Below the pieces are notes generated by a model, which was not told where the DNA came from, did not search any database, and was given only the letters and a program-made list of their open reading frames with translations. Below, piece after piece: positions 1 through 11,564 of a DNA stretch of 64,000 nucleotides. The stretch lies in NCBI GenBank assembly GCA_026214975.1, contig JAOBSW010000335.1:59831-123830 (forward strand), given 5' to 3'. Each line of letters begins with the position of its first letter. Within the stretch, counting starts at the first letter, position 1. A program made the translations under genes and the position numbers. This DNA is from Gentiana macrophylla (taxonomy: Eukaryota > Streptophyta > Magnoliopsida > Gentianales > Gentianaceae).

Positions 1-1
1 C

Positions 2-942
2 GATGACATGTTGATTTTTGGTACGAACCAAAATCAGGTAGATAAATGTAAGGAACTCTTATCTTCAAGATTCTCTATGAAAGACATGGGGGAGGCAGAT
101 GTTATTCTTGGTATTAAAATCAAGAGAAATCATGGAGGAATTTCACTAACACAATCTCATTATATTGAGAAAGTGTTGAAGAAATTTAATTGTGAAAATT
201 GTACTCCGGCAAATTTTCCTACGGAGCCTCATGAGAAACTTGGACCTAATAAAGGTGAAACCGTGAATCAACTTGAATATTCACGAGTCGTTGGTTGTTT
301 GATGTATGCAATGACTAGTACACGACCGGATATTGCTTATGCGGTTGGGAAACTAAGTAGATATACGAGTAACCCAGGTAATTGTCATTGGAGAGCGGTT
401 GTTCGTGTATTGAGATATCTTAAGTCTACCAAAGACTTTGGTTTGACTTATGTTGCATATCCTGCGGTGATTGAAGGATATTCGGATGCTAGTTGGATAT
501 CTAATGTTGAAGATCATTCTTCTACTAGTGGATGGGTGTTTGTTCTAGGTGGAGGTGCCATTTCTTGGGCTTCTAAGAAACAAACATGTATATCTAGCTC
601 GACTATGGAGTCAGAGTTTATTGCCTTGGCAGCAGCCGGTAAAGAGGCAGAATGGCTTAGAATTTGATTCATGAAATTCCTTTATGGCCTAAACCAATAT
701 CACCGATATCTATCCATTGTGATAGTTCATCTACACTGTCAGAAGCTTATAGTCATGTGTATAATGGTAAGTCGCGACACTTAGGCGTTAGACATAGCGC
801 GGTACGTGAGTTGATCTCTCACGGGGTGATATCGGTTGTTTATGTGAGATCTCAAAGGAATTTAGCTGATCATTTGACGAAAGGATTAGCTAAGGACTTA
901 TTACAAACGTCGGTTGTCGGGATGGGTCTACAACCCGTATAA
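2..942 (+). pseudogene. Ty1/Copia pol, C-terminal RT and RNase H, frameshifted
   Basis: This is the 3' end of a Copia polyprotein and runs off the left edge. The first codons are the Asp-Asp-Met of the reverse transcriptase active site, followed by LIFG. The RT thumb and connection follow, then an RNase H domain with catalytic-type residues in SDASW, ESEFIAL and HCDSSS, and the family's closing motif ADHLTKGL. The polyprotein would copy element RNA into cDNA and remove the RNA template in the cytoplasmic particle. The frame reads from position 2 to a stop at 665-667 and resumes in the next frame at about 661-664, which fits loss of one base in a WLRN-type codon run. The true stop is at 940-942. 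Because of the break it is probably inactive. Integrase and gag would lie outside the window. Confidence 0.93.
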
Positions 943-1464
943 GTTTCTGATGACAGGACACCCAATTTCCCTTTGGTACAATGCCTTAGGCTAAATTCAA
1001 TGTGGAAGGCGTATTATTGGGAACTTGAGCACATGTATTAATCCCAAAGGTATGTGCTATAAACCTGTGAGGTTAGGTTGAAGTTTTATCTTCTTAATGA
1101 GTCTTTTAAAAGTGCTAATGCATGTGCACGGTAAATTAAAGATTCACCTATATGAGTATGAGGTATGGCCGCTTCAAGGAAAGTTGGGTTAGATTTCTAT
1201 ATGCTCAAGAGTGGATATGGACACAAGGCCGGATTTCAATAAATGGTGTCAAGAATAATACTTTGGAGTAGTCTCAATTCGTGTGTATTGTTATGTACAT
1301 GTATTCAAAATGTATAAAGGGGTTCAATGCTTAGTCACACCCCAATACTCGAATATTTGCGTGTAATAGTACTAGGTCAAAATTCAATCTTTGTGATATT
1401 TTCATTGAAGCATGAGTTGGTTTATATTATGACTGTTGTTTTTACTAAACCAAGGATTACACTT
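943..1464 (+). other. 3' untranslated region of the Copia element
   Basis: Non-coding stretch between the pol stop and the polypurine tract. I see no ORF or repeat of note; short ORFs here have no family resemblance. Confidence 0.6.
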
Positions 1465-1478
1465 AAATGGGGGAGGAA
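1465..1478 (+). other. polypurine tract of the Copia element
   Basis: AAATGGGGGAGGAA immediately precedes the LTR start TGTTGG. This is the expected position and composition of the plus-strand DNA primer. Confidence 0.85.
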
Positions 1479-2206
1479 TGTTGGTGATTTAAGTATAATC
1501 ACAAGCCATTAAGGTTATCGGGGTTTAGTGCAAGGATGGTTATGCTCGTAACGCTATGATATAAGTACGAAGGTGCGGAGTGCACGCTTATATAAGTGTT
1601 TACGAGTATACGGATGTAAAATGAGCAAGTGGAGTTTGTAAAACAAACGAAAAATTCGTTTTTGGAAAATCAGTGTCACAGCGCCACTGTGACTTAAGCG
1701 CCCTTTGTGGTGTTCTTCCTAGGAAAAATGTTGGACAGGATCATGTTCGGGCCAGTCTTCACAGCGCGCACATCACTCACTCAAGCGCCAGGTCCAAAAC
1801 TGAATTATTGGTGTCTCTTGGTCATTTTAAGTGGGTACAACCAAATGGAACCTTTTCATTTGGTGTCTATCACTTAAGAACGAATTCTTTGCTCTTTTTC
1901 AGATTCAAGTGCTATATATAAAGCAAGTTTACATTGTTAAAAATATAAGAACAAATGTAAGCATCTCTGTTTGTCAAATATATATCTTAAAACTTCCAAG
2001 TGCTCTTTAATCTCTTTTGTCCAGAGTTAAAGGTTTTTTCTCTCAGTTTTATATCTCACTTAAATATTCGTGAAACCCGGGACAAGGAATAAGGGTCGAA
2101 TAATTTAATAAGGACAGCGATTATCGTGAAACTGTGAGGATTCAAATTATCTTATTTTGCAGGAATTCAAGACATTGTTGATCATCTTTACACCATTTAT
2201 ACAACA
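1479..2206 (+). repeat. 3' LTR of the Copia element
   Basis: It starts TGTTGGTGAT directly after the polypurine tract and ends in TATACAACA, so the termini form the usual TG...CA short inverted repeat. The length is 728 bp. A TATA-like sequence (TATATATAAA) lies at about 1912-1922 and would start transcription in U3. The 5' LTR is outside the window, so the right end is set by the CA terminus alone and could be off by a few bases. Confidence 0.8.
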
Positions 2207-3842
2207 GTGTACGTGTCTAAAGATATTGTCCAAGATGCTGGATATACAAAAACCTGAATCCGGATCCGATCCATAATTGGATCGCCGATTCGATTCACAA
2301 AGACCGATCGAGGCGCCAATCACGACAATGAAGCTACGAATAAATTCGCATGCGATTATACCACGATTTGATTCGCATAACCAATTAATCTAACTATGAG
2401 AAGGTTGAAGATTTACCTAAACGGAGAGAAAGAAATAGTCGACCAAAGGGGAGAAGGCGCAGTCTTCCGGATTGTATCTCCCAGCGACGACTGGTGGACG
2501 TCGATCCTCGCCGTAGAACCTCCTTGAATATGCACAAGAAAAAAATCCTAGGTTTTTCTTCTCTTAATGGCTAGAACGAGAATCTAATTTTTCTGTTCTT
2601 TTTTCTTAAGTGTGGCGCGGATATAGTTGTGTAATTGTGTTGGGAGGAACTCTATTTATATAGGAAAATAACTAGTAAAGAGAGAGTTATCATTTTCACA
2701 CCATAATTACATATTCCCATAAGGAAAAGATATTTGCCATAAAATAAGAGATAATTCCCAAAAAATCAATCTCTTATCTCTTTTCCATTAATTATCTAAC
2801 AAATAAATAATTAATTAATTACACATGTGACATAATTTAGAAAAATTTCTTTTCCTAATTTATTACAAAGTGAGGCGCCACTTTTGCCAAAAAATAATAG
2901 AAAATATCTTTTCTATTTTACATATTATTTACCAAATAAATAATATTCAGTATATTCATTAAATAGATCAACTATTTAATTTATTTTCGAGGTTCCATAA
3001 AACGAGATAACACTCGTGTGTTAGGAGCCAACACTGGACCTGATAACGGAAAAATTCATTTTATTATTTTATAACTTTTCACCCCGCTTCGATATCATTT
3101 TGAGCACTTTTGTATCATTTAGTCTTTAATTCCTAAATTTCATAAAAATATATAAGTTATGAATATTTTATAAAATATCGTGTTTTTATGTGTTTTTATT
3201 AGTTTTGTACCGGTTTAAGAACCGGAGTGTCGTGTCGGATTTACGTTTGGTATTTTGGTGGTTTATTGCGAGAATTAAAGGTTGACCAAAATCCCGAGTA
3301 ATGACACGCTTTGAGGCCCTAAAGAGATATTTTTAGGGATATAAGAGTGTGCCACTAACTTAAGTGGTCAAGTGGCCACGATGGTTGAGTTAGTATCACT
3401 AACGAATTATATCTTCGACGAACAAATGGCTCATTAAAACGGCATTTTCTGAAGAAGTGTCCTTAATGAAAGTTGTAGATCTTTGAAAGAACTTTCCAAC
3501 GCATTTTGAATCACGTCAATCGGACTTCTACAACTCAAGTATCATTAAGTCAAGTGGTCAAGTAATTAATCGATTCGATTTAGTGGAAATCGAGAAATAT
3601 CTTCGACGAGCGAATGGCCCATCAAAAGACATTTTCTGAAGAAGAGTCCTTCATGAAAGTTGTAGATTTTTCAACGAGCTTTCCAATGTCTTTTGAATCA
3701 TGTCATTTGGAGATCCGTAACTCTGAGATATGAATTTTAGAAGTTTTATTCCAAAATATATAATTTATATCCGAAAATTAAAAATTAAGGGGGGATGAAT
3801 GTCATCATTAGACCCGGCCTGGGCCGGCCCCTGGACTTTGCC

Positions 3843-3850
3843 TATATAAG
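3843..3850 (+). promoter_or_regulatory. TATA box in the 5' LTR of G1
   Basis: TATATAAG, preceded by a GC-rich GGCC-repeat patch. The same box recurs at 11097-11104 in the 3' LTR and, on the minus strand, at 45492-45500 in G2. Transcription would start about 30 bp downstream. Confidence 0.7.
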
Positions 3851-3898
3851 GAAGCATTCAGAAGCAGATCGGGGAATATACAATATACAATATATACA

Positions 3899-3900
<2 letters not shown>

Positions 3901-3954
<54 letters not shown>
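3901..3954. repeat. (AT)n microsatellite in LTR
   Basis: Uninterrupted AT dinucleotide tract. The matching site in the 3' LTR (11152-11228) is longer, so the tract length has changed since insertion. Confidence 0.95.
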
Positions 3955-3956
<2 letters not shown>

Positions 3957-4211
3957 TTCTTATTTTCTTTTAATTTTTAGGTTGTATATAAGGCCTTATG
4001 CCGAAATAAATTTAGTAATAATAGTATCGTTGTAATCTTCGGGAAATTGTTGGAAGTTCGATGTTCTTTGAAATCGTTGTAATATCAAGTATTTATATGT
4101 AATCGAAGATATCTCCGTTATAATAGTAAGTTTGCTTTTGTTTTCTCTCATTATTGTTATATCTATATCTAGCTATTTCTTTCTTGTTGTTTCTTGTTTC
4201 TTTCATTCTCG

Positions 4212-4212
<1 letters not shown>

Positions 4213-4279
<67 letters not shown>
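4213..4279. repeat. second (AT)n microsatellite in LTR
   Basis: AT tract followed by a small duplication of ATATCTGTAGTATCC. The counterpart is 11488-11561. Confidence 0.95.
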
Positions 4280-4281
<2 letters not shown>

Positions 4282-5207
4282 GTAGTATCCATATATATAT
4301 ATCTGTAGTATCCATATATAGGAGAATCGACAAATGATTGGATTTCGGTTTTAATTTGGTTTTAATAGAATTTCGCCATATTGATGTAAGACTATTATGT
4401 AAAACTTCCCGCCATGTTAATCCATGACATGTTGTGTAATCCGTTTATATGGGTAGCTAAACTTTTCATAGTCGAATTATGTGAAATTTGGTGAAATCAA
4501 CTCTCGGAAGATGAAATAAGGGGTGTGTAGTGCTTTTTGTTGTATCTTGCACTTTTCACGTCTTAAAACTTGTTATAATGAATTTGGACTAGATTAGCTA
4601 TCTAGTTCAAAGATCACACATATCACTCTTGAGAGTTGTTCAGAGAGAGTGGTGTGGGAAAAGGGTTCTAAGATCACGGCGTAGACCCGGCTTAGTTGTT
4701 AAGCCCGGGCCCAAAGTGAGGTTACTCGTTTTTACGTTTAAGCAGCTCTAGTGCAAAACATGACTTGTTAGTGAATCTTCTAAAGGGAAGGGTAGTTAAC
4801 ATGGCATAAGGTGTTAGGAGAGAGTTGTTCAGACCTTAGCATCGGGATTAGGAGTTTGCACCCGTGAGATTGAATGCGAGAGTTCGCTTGCACATTCCCG
4901 GTTTCGTCTATCCTTGGGGTTGAAACTAATCATTTGGATCATAACTCGGCTATGCTTTTTAATCTCGTTAGAATAATCTTTACTTTTTGCATTAGTTATA
5001 AACACTCCACCTAAACTTTGATCGCCTAGACTAAGTTCTACGTTCGCTTTGGTACTCACAACCACATTTTCTTGGGATCGACCTCGCGTACTCTGTAGCT
5101 ATCCTAACAATCGACACTGGTACTCTGCGGTTAGAGAGTTAGTTTACCCATGGTTTTTGAGTCTTTATAAATTGTATTTTTGAAGGGTAAATTTTAGCTC
5201 ATAAAAT

Positions 5208-5225
5208 TGGCGCCGTTGCCGGGGA
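5208..5225 (+). other. primer-binding site, tRNA-Asp
   Basis: TGGCGCCGTTGCCGGGGA is the exact complement of the 3' end of plant tRNA-Asp(GUC). It starts four bases after the LTR, as in Athila-type Gypsy elements. Confidence 0.92.
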
Positions 5226-5548
5226 AATGTGTGATATTGTTGTGATATCTTGTAAGTGAACCGAAGGCTTGGGCCTAGGTTTTTATTTTTATTTTACTTT
5301 CGATAAGAGTCTTGGGATGCTGAAGTGATATTGTCCTGAACTCGGTTTGAATACTACTTTGGTACTCAACCCAATCTCTTTACGGGGTTGTTATATTAGG
5401 TTGATATCTTGTAAGTCCAGCTAGAACTGGGGCTTAGGGCCTTCGGCTACCACTTATATATATAAATAAATAATAAAAAAAAATGAAAAAAAAAGAAAAT
5501 TTTTATTGTTTTCTTGTTGTTTTCTGAGATCTTGCAGATTGAGCTTAA

Positions 5549-6409
5549 ATGGATGGATTTTTCAATCACTACTACTCACCTGAACAACAATACTCCTACC
5601 AACCTCAGGCACCGGAACAATGTTATCAACAACAGTTTGTGCCTCAACCTCAATATCAACAACGAGAATAACCAAGGTTCATTGGATTATCGGTGCCCTA
5701 ATGCATACCAGGACCGTAATTATGGTTATTCGAAGTTATGAGCCACAATATTACGAGGTTGTCCTAACCTGGTGCTTATCAGATTACGTTGTTCATACTC
5801 AATGCGTTGATAGCTTTACCAGCATTCAGCCACCGATCGATTGTCGGAATGGCAAGAGGATCGCTACTCACCTCCGATGAATCAAAGTCGGTATGATCGA
5901 TTTTCCCCATGCCACGAGAAGACTTCACCGGCAGTCAAATGGAGCAACTAGAGCGATTGGACCGAGATCTTGCAAGAGCGCTGCTTTGGACATGCAAGAG
6001 TTCAAGATAATCACCGACCACGCCATAAGAAATCTTCAAGAGAGGGTGGTGCAATTGATTGAAATAATGGAGTTCGCGAGCAAAGCAGGCATGTGCAAAA
6101 GAGGTGGTTAAGGATGATGAGGTGCTCATTGAAGAAGTTCAGGTTGAGAATAAGGTTGAGGATTCAGTTTGCTATAATGAGATTTCAGAGTTAGAGGAGC
6201 ATGAGATTGATCGGCCATCTTTGGTAGAGCCACCGGGAGAGTTGGTATTATTTGATATAACGGTCCCGGATTACTACATTCGTCCACTCAGTAAGGATGA
6301 ATTTTCTGCGGTCCAATTTGTATACTCCCGATGGATGAGCTTTATGGTGATTTTCAAAAGAAGATGGTTCGACGGTGATAAAAGAAGGTTCGACGGTGGG
6401 AGGAGATAG
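5549..6409 (+). pseudogene. G1 gag-type ORF, decayed
   Basis: From the ATG at 5549 there are about 41 codons rich in Gln, Tyr and Pro before a stop. Further fragments continue in other frames to 6409: an Asn-rich piece to about 5740, a helical piece around 5975-6090 and an acidic piece 6104-6409. This order (Gln/Asn-rich head, coiled coil, acidic tail) parallels the 308-residue ORF of G2 at 47960-48886. I therefore read it as the same kind of gag-derived protein, broken by several frameshifts. Residue-level similarity between the two is low, so the equivalence rests mainly on position and composition. Confidence 0.55.
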
Positions 6410-6564
6410 CATCGAGAACCAAACGAGGTTACGTTTCTAGACAATTTAATTTCGATGGTTCTCGCTTTGATCACTTTTCTTAAGCTGTTGATCTTCTTAA
6501 GTTCGGATTTTGGTTGATTGAGTCCGTATAGAGTCACCTCGTCGAGCAAACGACGTTAAACAAA

Positions 6565-6584
6565 AGCGCTACCGGAGGCGACCC
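6565..6584 (+). other. conserved AGCGCT..GGAGGC box
   Basis: AGCGCTACCGGAGGCGACCC lies just after the coding remnants. The same box is at 47897-47914 (minus, G2) and 56869-56890 (Athila-like element). Its role is unknown. Confidence 0.7.
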
Positions 6585-6864
6585 GTTAAATAATAATAAT
6601 TTGGATAAGCCTAGTCCGAATGAAATGTAGAATCAGTATGAAAGATGAACACAAAGCACAACCAAGTCTCGGGATGAATGTTTGAATGTCATTAAAAGGG
6701 AACGATTAGTGGTTATCTCGAAAATCCCGATGGAGAAAAAAAGAAAATATTCAAACATATCATTTCTTGGACTTAGGTTGTTGAACCCTTGAGGATCTGG
6801 GTATAAAAGACTCAATACTCTTTCATACATTTCATTTTATGATCTAGTCTGTTTCAAATTTCTG

Positions 6865-6899
6865 GTCGTTGTAGTATAGTGGTGAGTATTTCCGCCTGT
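6865..6899 (+). other. tRNA-Asp 5' half embedded in G1
   Basis: Thirty-five bases match the 5' half of plant tRNA-Asp(GUC), from the first base through the acceptor strand, the D-arm with the A-box sequence TAGTATAGTGG, and CCGCCTGT in the anticodon loop. The match stops there. The 3' half, including the B box, is absent, so this is not a working tRNA gene. The homologous segment of G2 (around 47580-47650, minus) lacks it. The PBS of this element binds the same tRNA species. Confidence 0.85.
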
Positions 6900-7245
6900 G
6901 TGTAATAAAAGGAATCTAGGAATAGCTGACTATGAATTGATGTTTTATGCTCGTTGCTCAGATGTTCTGTGCTTTACCCGTGTGGGTTATTTTTCCATCT
7001 AAAAGCTGTTATGTGATGTGCTATATATTGCCTATCGAATTTTCTGACGTGACAGGGCCATTTTCTTATTATTCCCATATCCCTGTTCGATGTCTTGGCA
7101 CGAGGACCATGTCCCGTGTTTTCTTTGTTTTGGTTTTGTATAGGGATTCGGGTCGTGCTTTCTCATGGCTGTTACGGGATTCGGTAGCACCTTTCTGCCA
7201 GGTTTATAAGCTAAGTCTTCCTCTCTATCTCATTCACACGCTTGG

Positions 7246-9177
7246 TGTTGAAATAGTGTCCTAAACCCAATCGGGTTGGACCGGATCCAACCGGGTCGGA
7301 TCATTTCTACTATTTCTTTATGTTTATACATATATTAAATGGCTTTTATGTTGTCATATATCTGTTCTTTTAAAGAACCAATTATGAATTGTTATATGAT
7401 AACGCCCTTAGTATTAAAGCGTGATAGAGAAACCATGATAGGTGACTATGGTTGATGAGATCTCTAATCACTTTAATAAGTTTGATACTTAAATGTCTCT
7501 AGTGATATACTATTAAACAGGCATTGATAGTATAAGCAGACTAGCACGTGATTAGATGTCTTCTATCTTTAAGGGCGAGGATAGATCTCGCTTCATCAAA
7601 GTGTAGAGACACTTGGATATGACGTGGACGTGTATTAGAGAATGCGTGACGTTAGATCGACCCACTTACACGAGATAAGTGTCACACTATGTGGCGGTTG
7701 TGTAATTATCCTTAGGACCGGAGTCTTCATGGCATCACGGTGTGGATTGTCATGCTTTGACACTATTGAGGTTTCCACAGCCATGGGGCGATCATGCGAG
7801 AGTGATTGGGTGTGATATCAAGCATCGCGGAGTATACATGATTGGTCGTCCGGGAATCGCGTGCACCTATCGGTAGGGGTAAATATCCGAAAAGGGCCTT
7901 CTTATAAGGAAATCTCGTTCTCGTGAATCTTTGCAAAGTGGGAGTAAACGTGTTACTTCGAGAGAACTTGATATCCAGTTTATAAGATACGGTTGTTAAT
8001 GTTTGACACTCGATGTAACGACCGTATGGATATTATTACAATGATAGGATTGTAAATTACACATGTAATCGTTTCACATGAAAGGTAGTAGTCATTGCAT
8101 TTGACTCTTCCGATGATCGGGGTCACGGTGTGTTGCTAGACGCTATCCCGTGATCGTTAGGCATAAAGGGCATTTTCGTAATTTGCACTTTGTGTCTACG
8201 GCCAACATATTCGGAAGCCTATCGGGTCACACACATATGAACATCCACCGGATTAAAATGTGGTTATAGATGATAACCAAAATAAGGAAAGTTTATCTCG
8301 AGACTATAAAGGTTATAGTGGTAAATTAATATGGTGGTATTTATTTATTATGAATAAATTAAATACAATATATTAATTATGTTGATTAATTAAATATGTA
8401 TATTGATACATATATTTTAAAATTAATGATATATGATATATATTGATTTTGCAAATTAATTAATCATAACATTATATTAATTAAAGAATTTTCCATAAGT
8501 GAAATTTTGGAAGGTTTGGCGCCACATTGCTTGTGTGTGTGACACACTTGGATTGTGCAATTTAATTAATAAGATTACCATAATATTAATATGTGATATT
8601 AATTGATTTTGAGAAAAATAGATTTATGGTAATAACATAATTTATAATCAATATAAGATATTGGAAAATCAAATTATGGAAAGAGAGATCAATCACATTA
8701 ATTATTCTTCCTTATTTTTATTGGAAAAATGTTTTTTCTCCCACACTCAAGGCATAAGGGCGCCTCTCTACTATAAATAAGAGGGCTTGCCAAGCTCTTT
8801 TTTGTACACCATTCTTCCAAGAGCAATTGTTCTTGTGAAAAATTGCAAGAACTCATAGTTCTTGTGTAAGAAAGAGGGCTTCTTATAGTGAGTTTGTGAG
8901 GGAGAAAAAGTCCGGTCCCAGCAACCGGGGTTTTCCGATAGCAATCCATGGTGGGATTCCGGCGGGTCTGTTCGTGTGGACTAGCGGTAGAGGCCGAACA
9001 CTTGGGCGGCTCCATGCTGAACTACTCTCCTTAGACGGTCAAAGCGTCAATCTTTTAGATCAACCAAGGTAACCGCCGTCTTTAGTTTATTCGTTTATTG
9101 CTTAAACGAAGTCGATCTTGGGAAAAAGGAAATCAAATTTTTGAATTCCGCTGCGTTCCCGCGTTGATTTCCTAACA
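7246..9177 (+). mobile_element. Copia-type solo LTR nested in G1
   Basis: It begins TGTTGAAATAG, ends GATTTCCTAACA, and is flanked by the duplication CTTGG (7241-7245 and 9178-9182). It is 1932 bp long and has no internal domain, so it is a solo LTR. A TATA box (TATAAATAA) at 8772-8780 gives plus orientation. The uninterrupted homologous site is at 47263-47282 in G2, which confirms both borders. No second copy of this LTR is in the window. Confidence 0.9.
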
Positions 9178-10273
9178 CTTGGGACATTGCAAGTTCGTAA
9201 GTGGGGGGTAGAGTCGAGGTTGGTCTAGTAATGGCATTAAGTGTTTATTTTATATCAGAAAATCCCTTAGTTTTTTATCTTTTTCGAGCATTATTTAGTT
9301 GATTAAAATAAATTGTATAAGGTATATATTTCATGGATTTGATGATGTAATATATAACCAAAGTGAACCGTAAGTGCATTTTAACCCCAAATTTATTTGT
9401 GTAACATGAATTCATTGTTCACGTAAGCCTTTGATATTGAAGCGAAAATTTTATACTATATCCATTCAGTATCCTAGTGGTTATTCTAGAGATAATTGCA
9501 GTAACTTAGTACCTAATTTTTGAACGTGTACTGTGAATATCTGAAGGTTTGAATGTGATAGAAAGGATATAAGTTAAGTGGAATGAAAAGAAAAATACAA
9601 AATTAAGATGAACTATATATATGTCGGTTGTAGCTACCAATGATTTGAGTGCAAGAGAGGCGTTATCACTAAACGTCCCTATATCACTATGAGATTTAAA
9701 AGCTCACGACGCCCGATGATAGTAGTCGGCTAGGGTGTTATCACGAAACGCCCTATTGCTTTGGGAATGAGGCATATGCTACACACATGTGAAATTAAGT
9801 GAAAAGTTAGATAGGTATTGATGTATTCGATCTCACCTCATGACGCTTGAAAGATAGTCGATTTTGGCAATGAGTTCGGATATGTTAGTGTCCTATGAAA
9901 AAAAAAAACCTAGTTATCTTCTGACTATCCCCAGTATAAATCGAATGATATGCTTTAGGGATTATCCTAATAAAGTACACAGGAGGACGTTGTGTGGAAT
10001 CATACGCCTATACTAGGAAAATCATTAGGACTGCCTCGAATGGATATTTGTGCGCTTGCTTGAATTATTCAAGAGAGGATAGTGGAAATTGAAAAGGAGC
10101 ATCACACACGCACTCTGTTATACATTTATATTAAGGTTAACGTGTAGTTATGATTCGAATGGTTGCATCATCTGATTGTCATTTATATCTTATATCTTCA
10201 TGAATTTTTCCTCATTCATTTTATTTTATCGCTTATTTTGTTCGAGGACGACCAAAAGCTAAGTGGGGGGTTG
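9178..10273 (+). other. G1 3' UTR with two purine tracts and duplicated module
   Basis: An internal purine tract (AAGTGGGGGG, 9199-9208) opens this region, and the LTR-proximal tract (AAGTGGGGGGTTG, 10261-10273) closes it. Between them is a two-copy module at about 9634-9783 with cores GGCGTTATCACTAAACGTCC and GGGTGTTATCACGAAACGCC. Next comes a conserved block beginning AGGGATTATCCTAATA (9957 onward). The whole segment aligns by eye with the 3' UTRs of G2 and the Athila-like elements. No ORF is present. Confidence 0.75.
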
Positions 10274-11143
10274 TGATAACGGAAAAATTCACTGTTATTT
10301 TTATAACTTTTCACCCCGTTTCTGATATCATTTTGAGCACTTTTGTATCATTTCGAGTCTTTAATTCCTAAATTTCATAAAAATATATAAGTTATGAATA
10401 TTTTATAAAATATCGTGTTTTTATGTATTTTTATTAGTTTTTGTACCGGTTTAGTAACCGGAGTGTAAATGTCGGATTTACGTTTGGTATTTTGGTGGTT
10501 TATTGCGTAATTGTAGGTTGACCAAAATCCCGAGTAATGACACGTTTTGAGGCCTAAAAGAGGTATTTTTAGGGATATAAGAGTGTGCCACTAACTTAAG
10601 TGGTCAAGTGGCAGCGAGTGGAAGTGCACTCACTAACGAATTATATCTTCGATTTAACAAATGGCTCATTAAAACGGTATTTTCTGAAGAAATGTCCTTA
10701 ATGAAAGTTGTAGATCTTTGAAAGAACTTTCCAACGCATTTTGAATCACGTCAATCGGACTTCTACAACTCAAGTATCATTAAGTCAAGTGGTCAAGTGT
10801 ATTAATCGATTCGATTTAGTGGAAATCGAGAAATATCTTCGACGAAGCGAATGGCCCATCAAAAGACATTTTCTGAAGAAGAGTCCTTCATGAAAGTTGT
10901 ATATTTTTCAATGAGCTTTCCAATGTCTTTTGAATTATGTCATTTGGAGATCCAGAACTCGAGATATGAATTTTAGAAGTTTTATTCCAAAATATATAAT
11001 TTATATCCGAAATTAGAAATTAAGGGGATGAATGTCATCATTAGATCCGCCCTGGCGGCCTTAAACCCTGACTGCCTGGCCGCCCCTGACTTTGCCTATA
11101 TAAGGAAGCATTCAGAAGCAGATCGGGGAATATACAATATACA

Positions 11144-11229
<86 letters not shown>

Positions 11230-11486
11230 TCTTATTATTTTCTTTTAATTTTAGGTTGTATATAAGGCCTTATGTCAAATAAATTTAGTAATAATAGTAT
11301 CGTTGTAATGCTTTCGGGAAATTGTTGGAAGTTTCGATTGTTCTTTGAAATCGTTGTAATATCAAGTTTTTATATGTAATCAAGATATCTCCGTTATAAT
11401 AGTAAGTTTGCTTTTGTTTTCTCTCATTATTGTTATATCTATATCTAGCTATTTCTTTCTTGTTGTTTCTTGTTTCTTTCATTCTC

Positions 11487-11564
<78 letters not shown>

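Larger units (their letters stand above)
3041..5203 (+). repeat. 5' LTR of G1
   Basis: It begins TGATAACGG and ends GCTCATA. The partner LTR ends GCTCATCA, so the 5' copy has lost its terminal CA. A TATA box (TATATAAG) lies at 3843-3850. Two imperfect tandem units of about 185 bp (about 3412-3595 and 3596-3740) share a core CATTTTCTGAAGAAG. Two long AT dinucleotide tracts (3901-3954 and 4213-4279) lie downstream of the TATA box. Confidence 0.9.

Noticed and set aside
6865..6940. Functional tRNA-Asp gene
   Set aside because: Only the 5' half matches; the anticodon stem 3' side, B box and acceptor 3' strand are missing.
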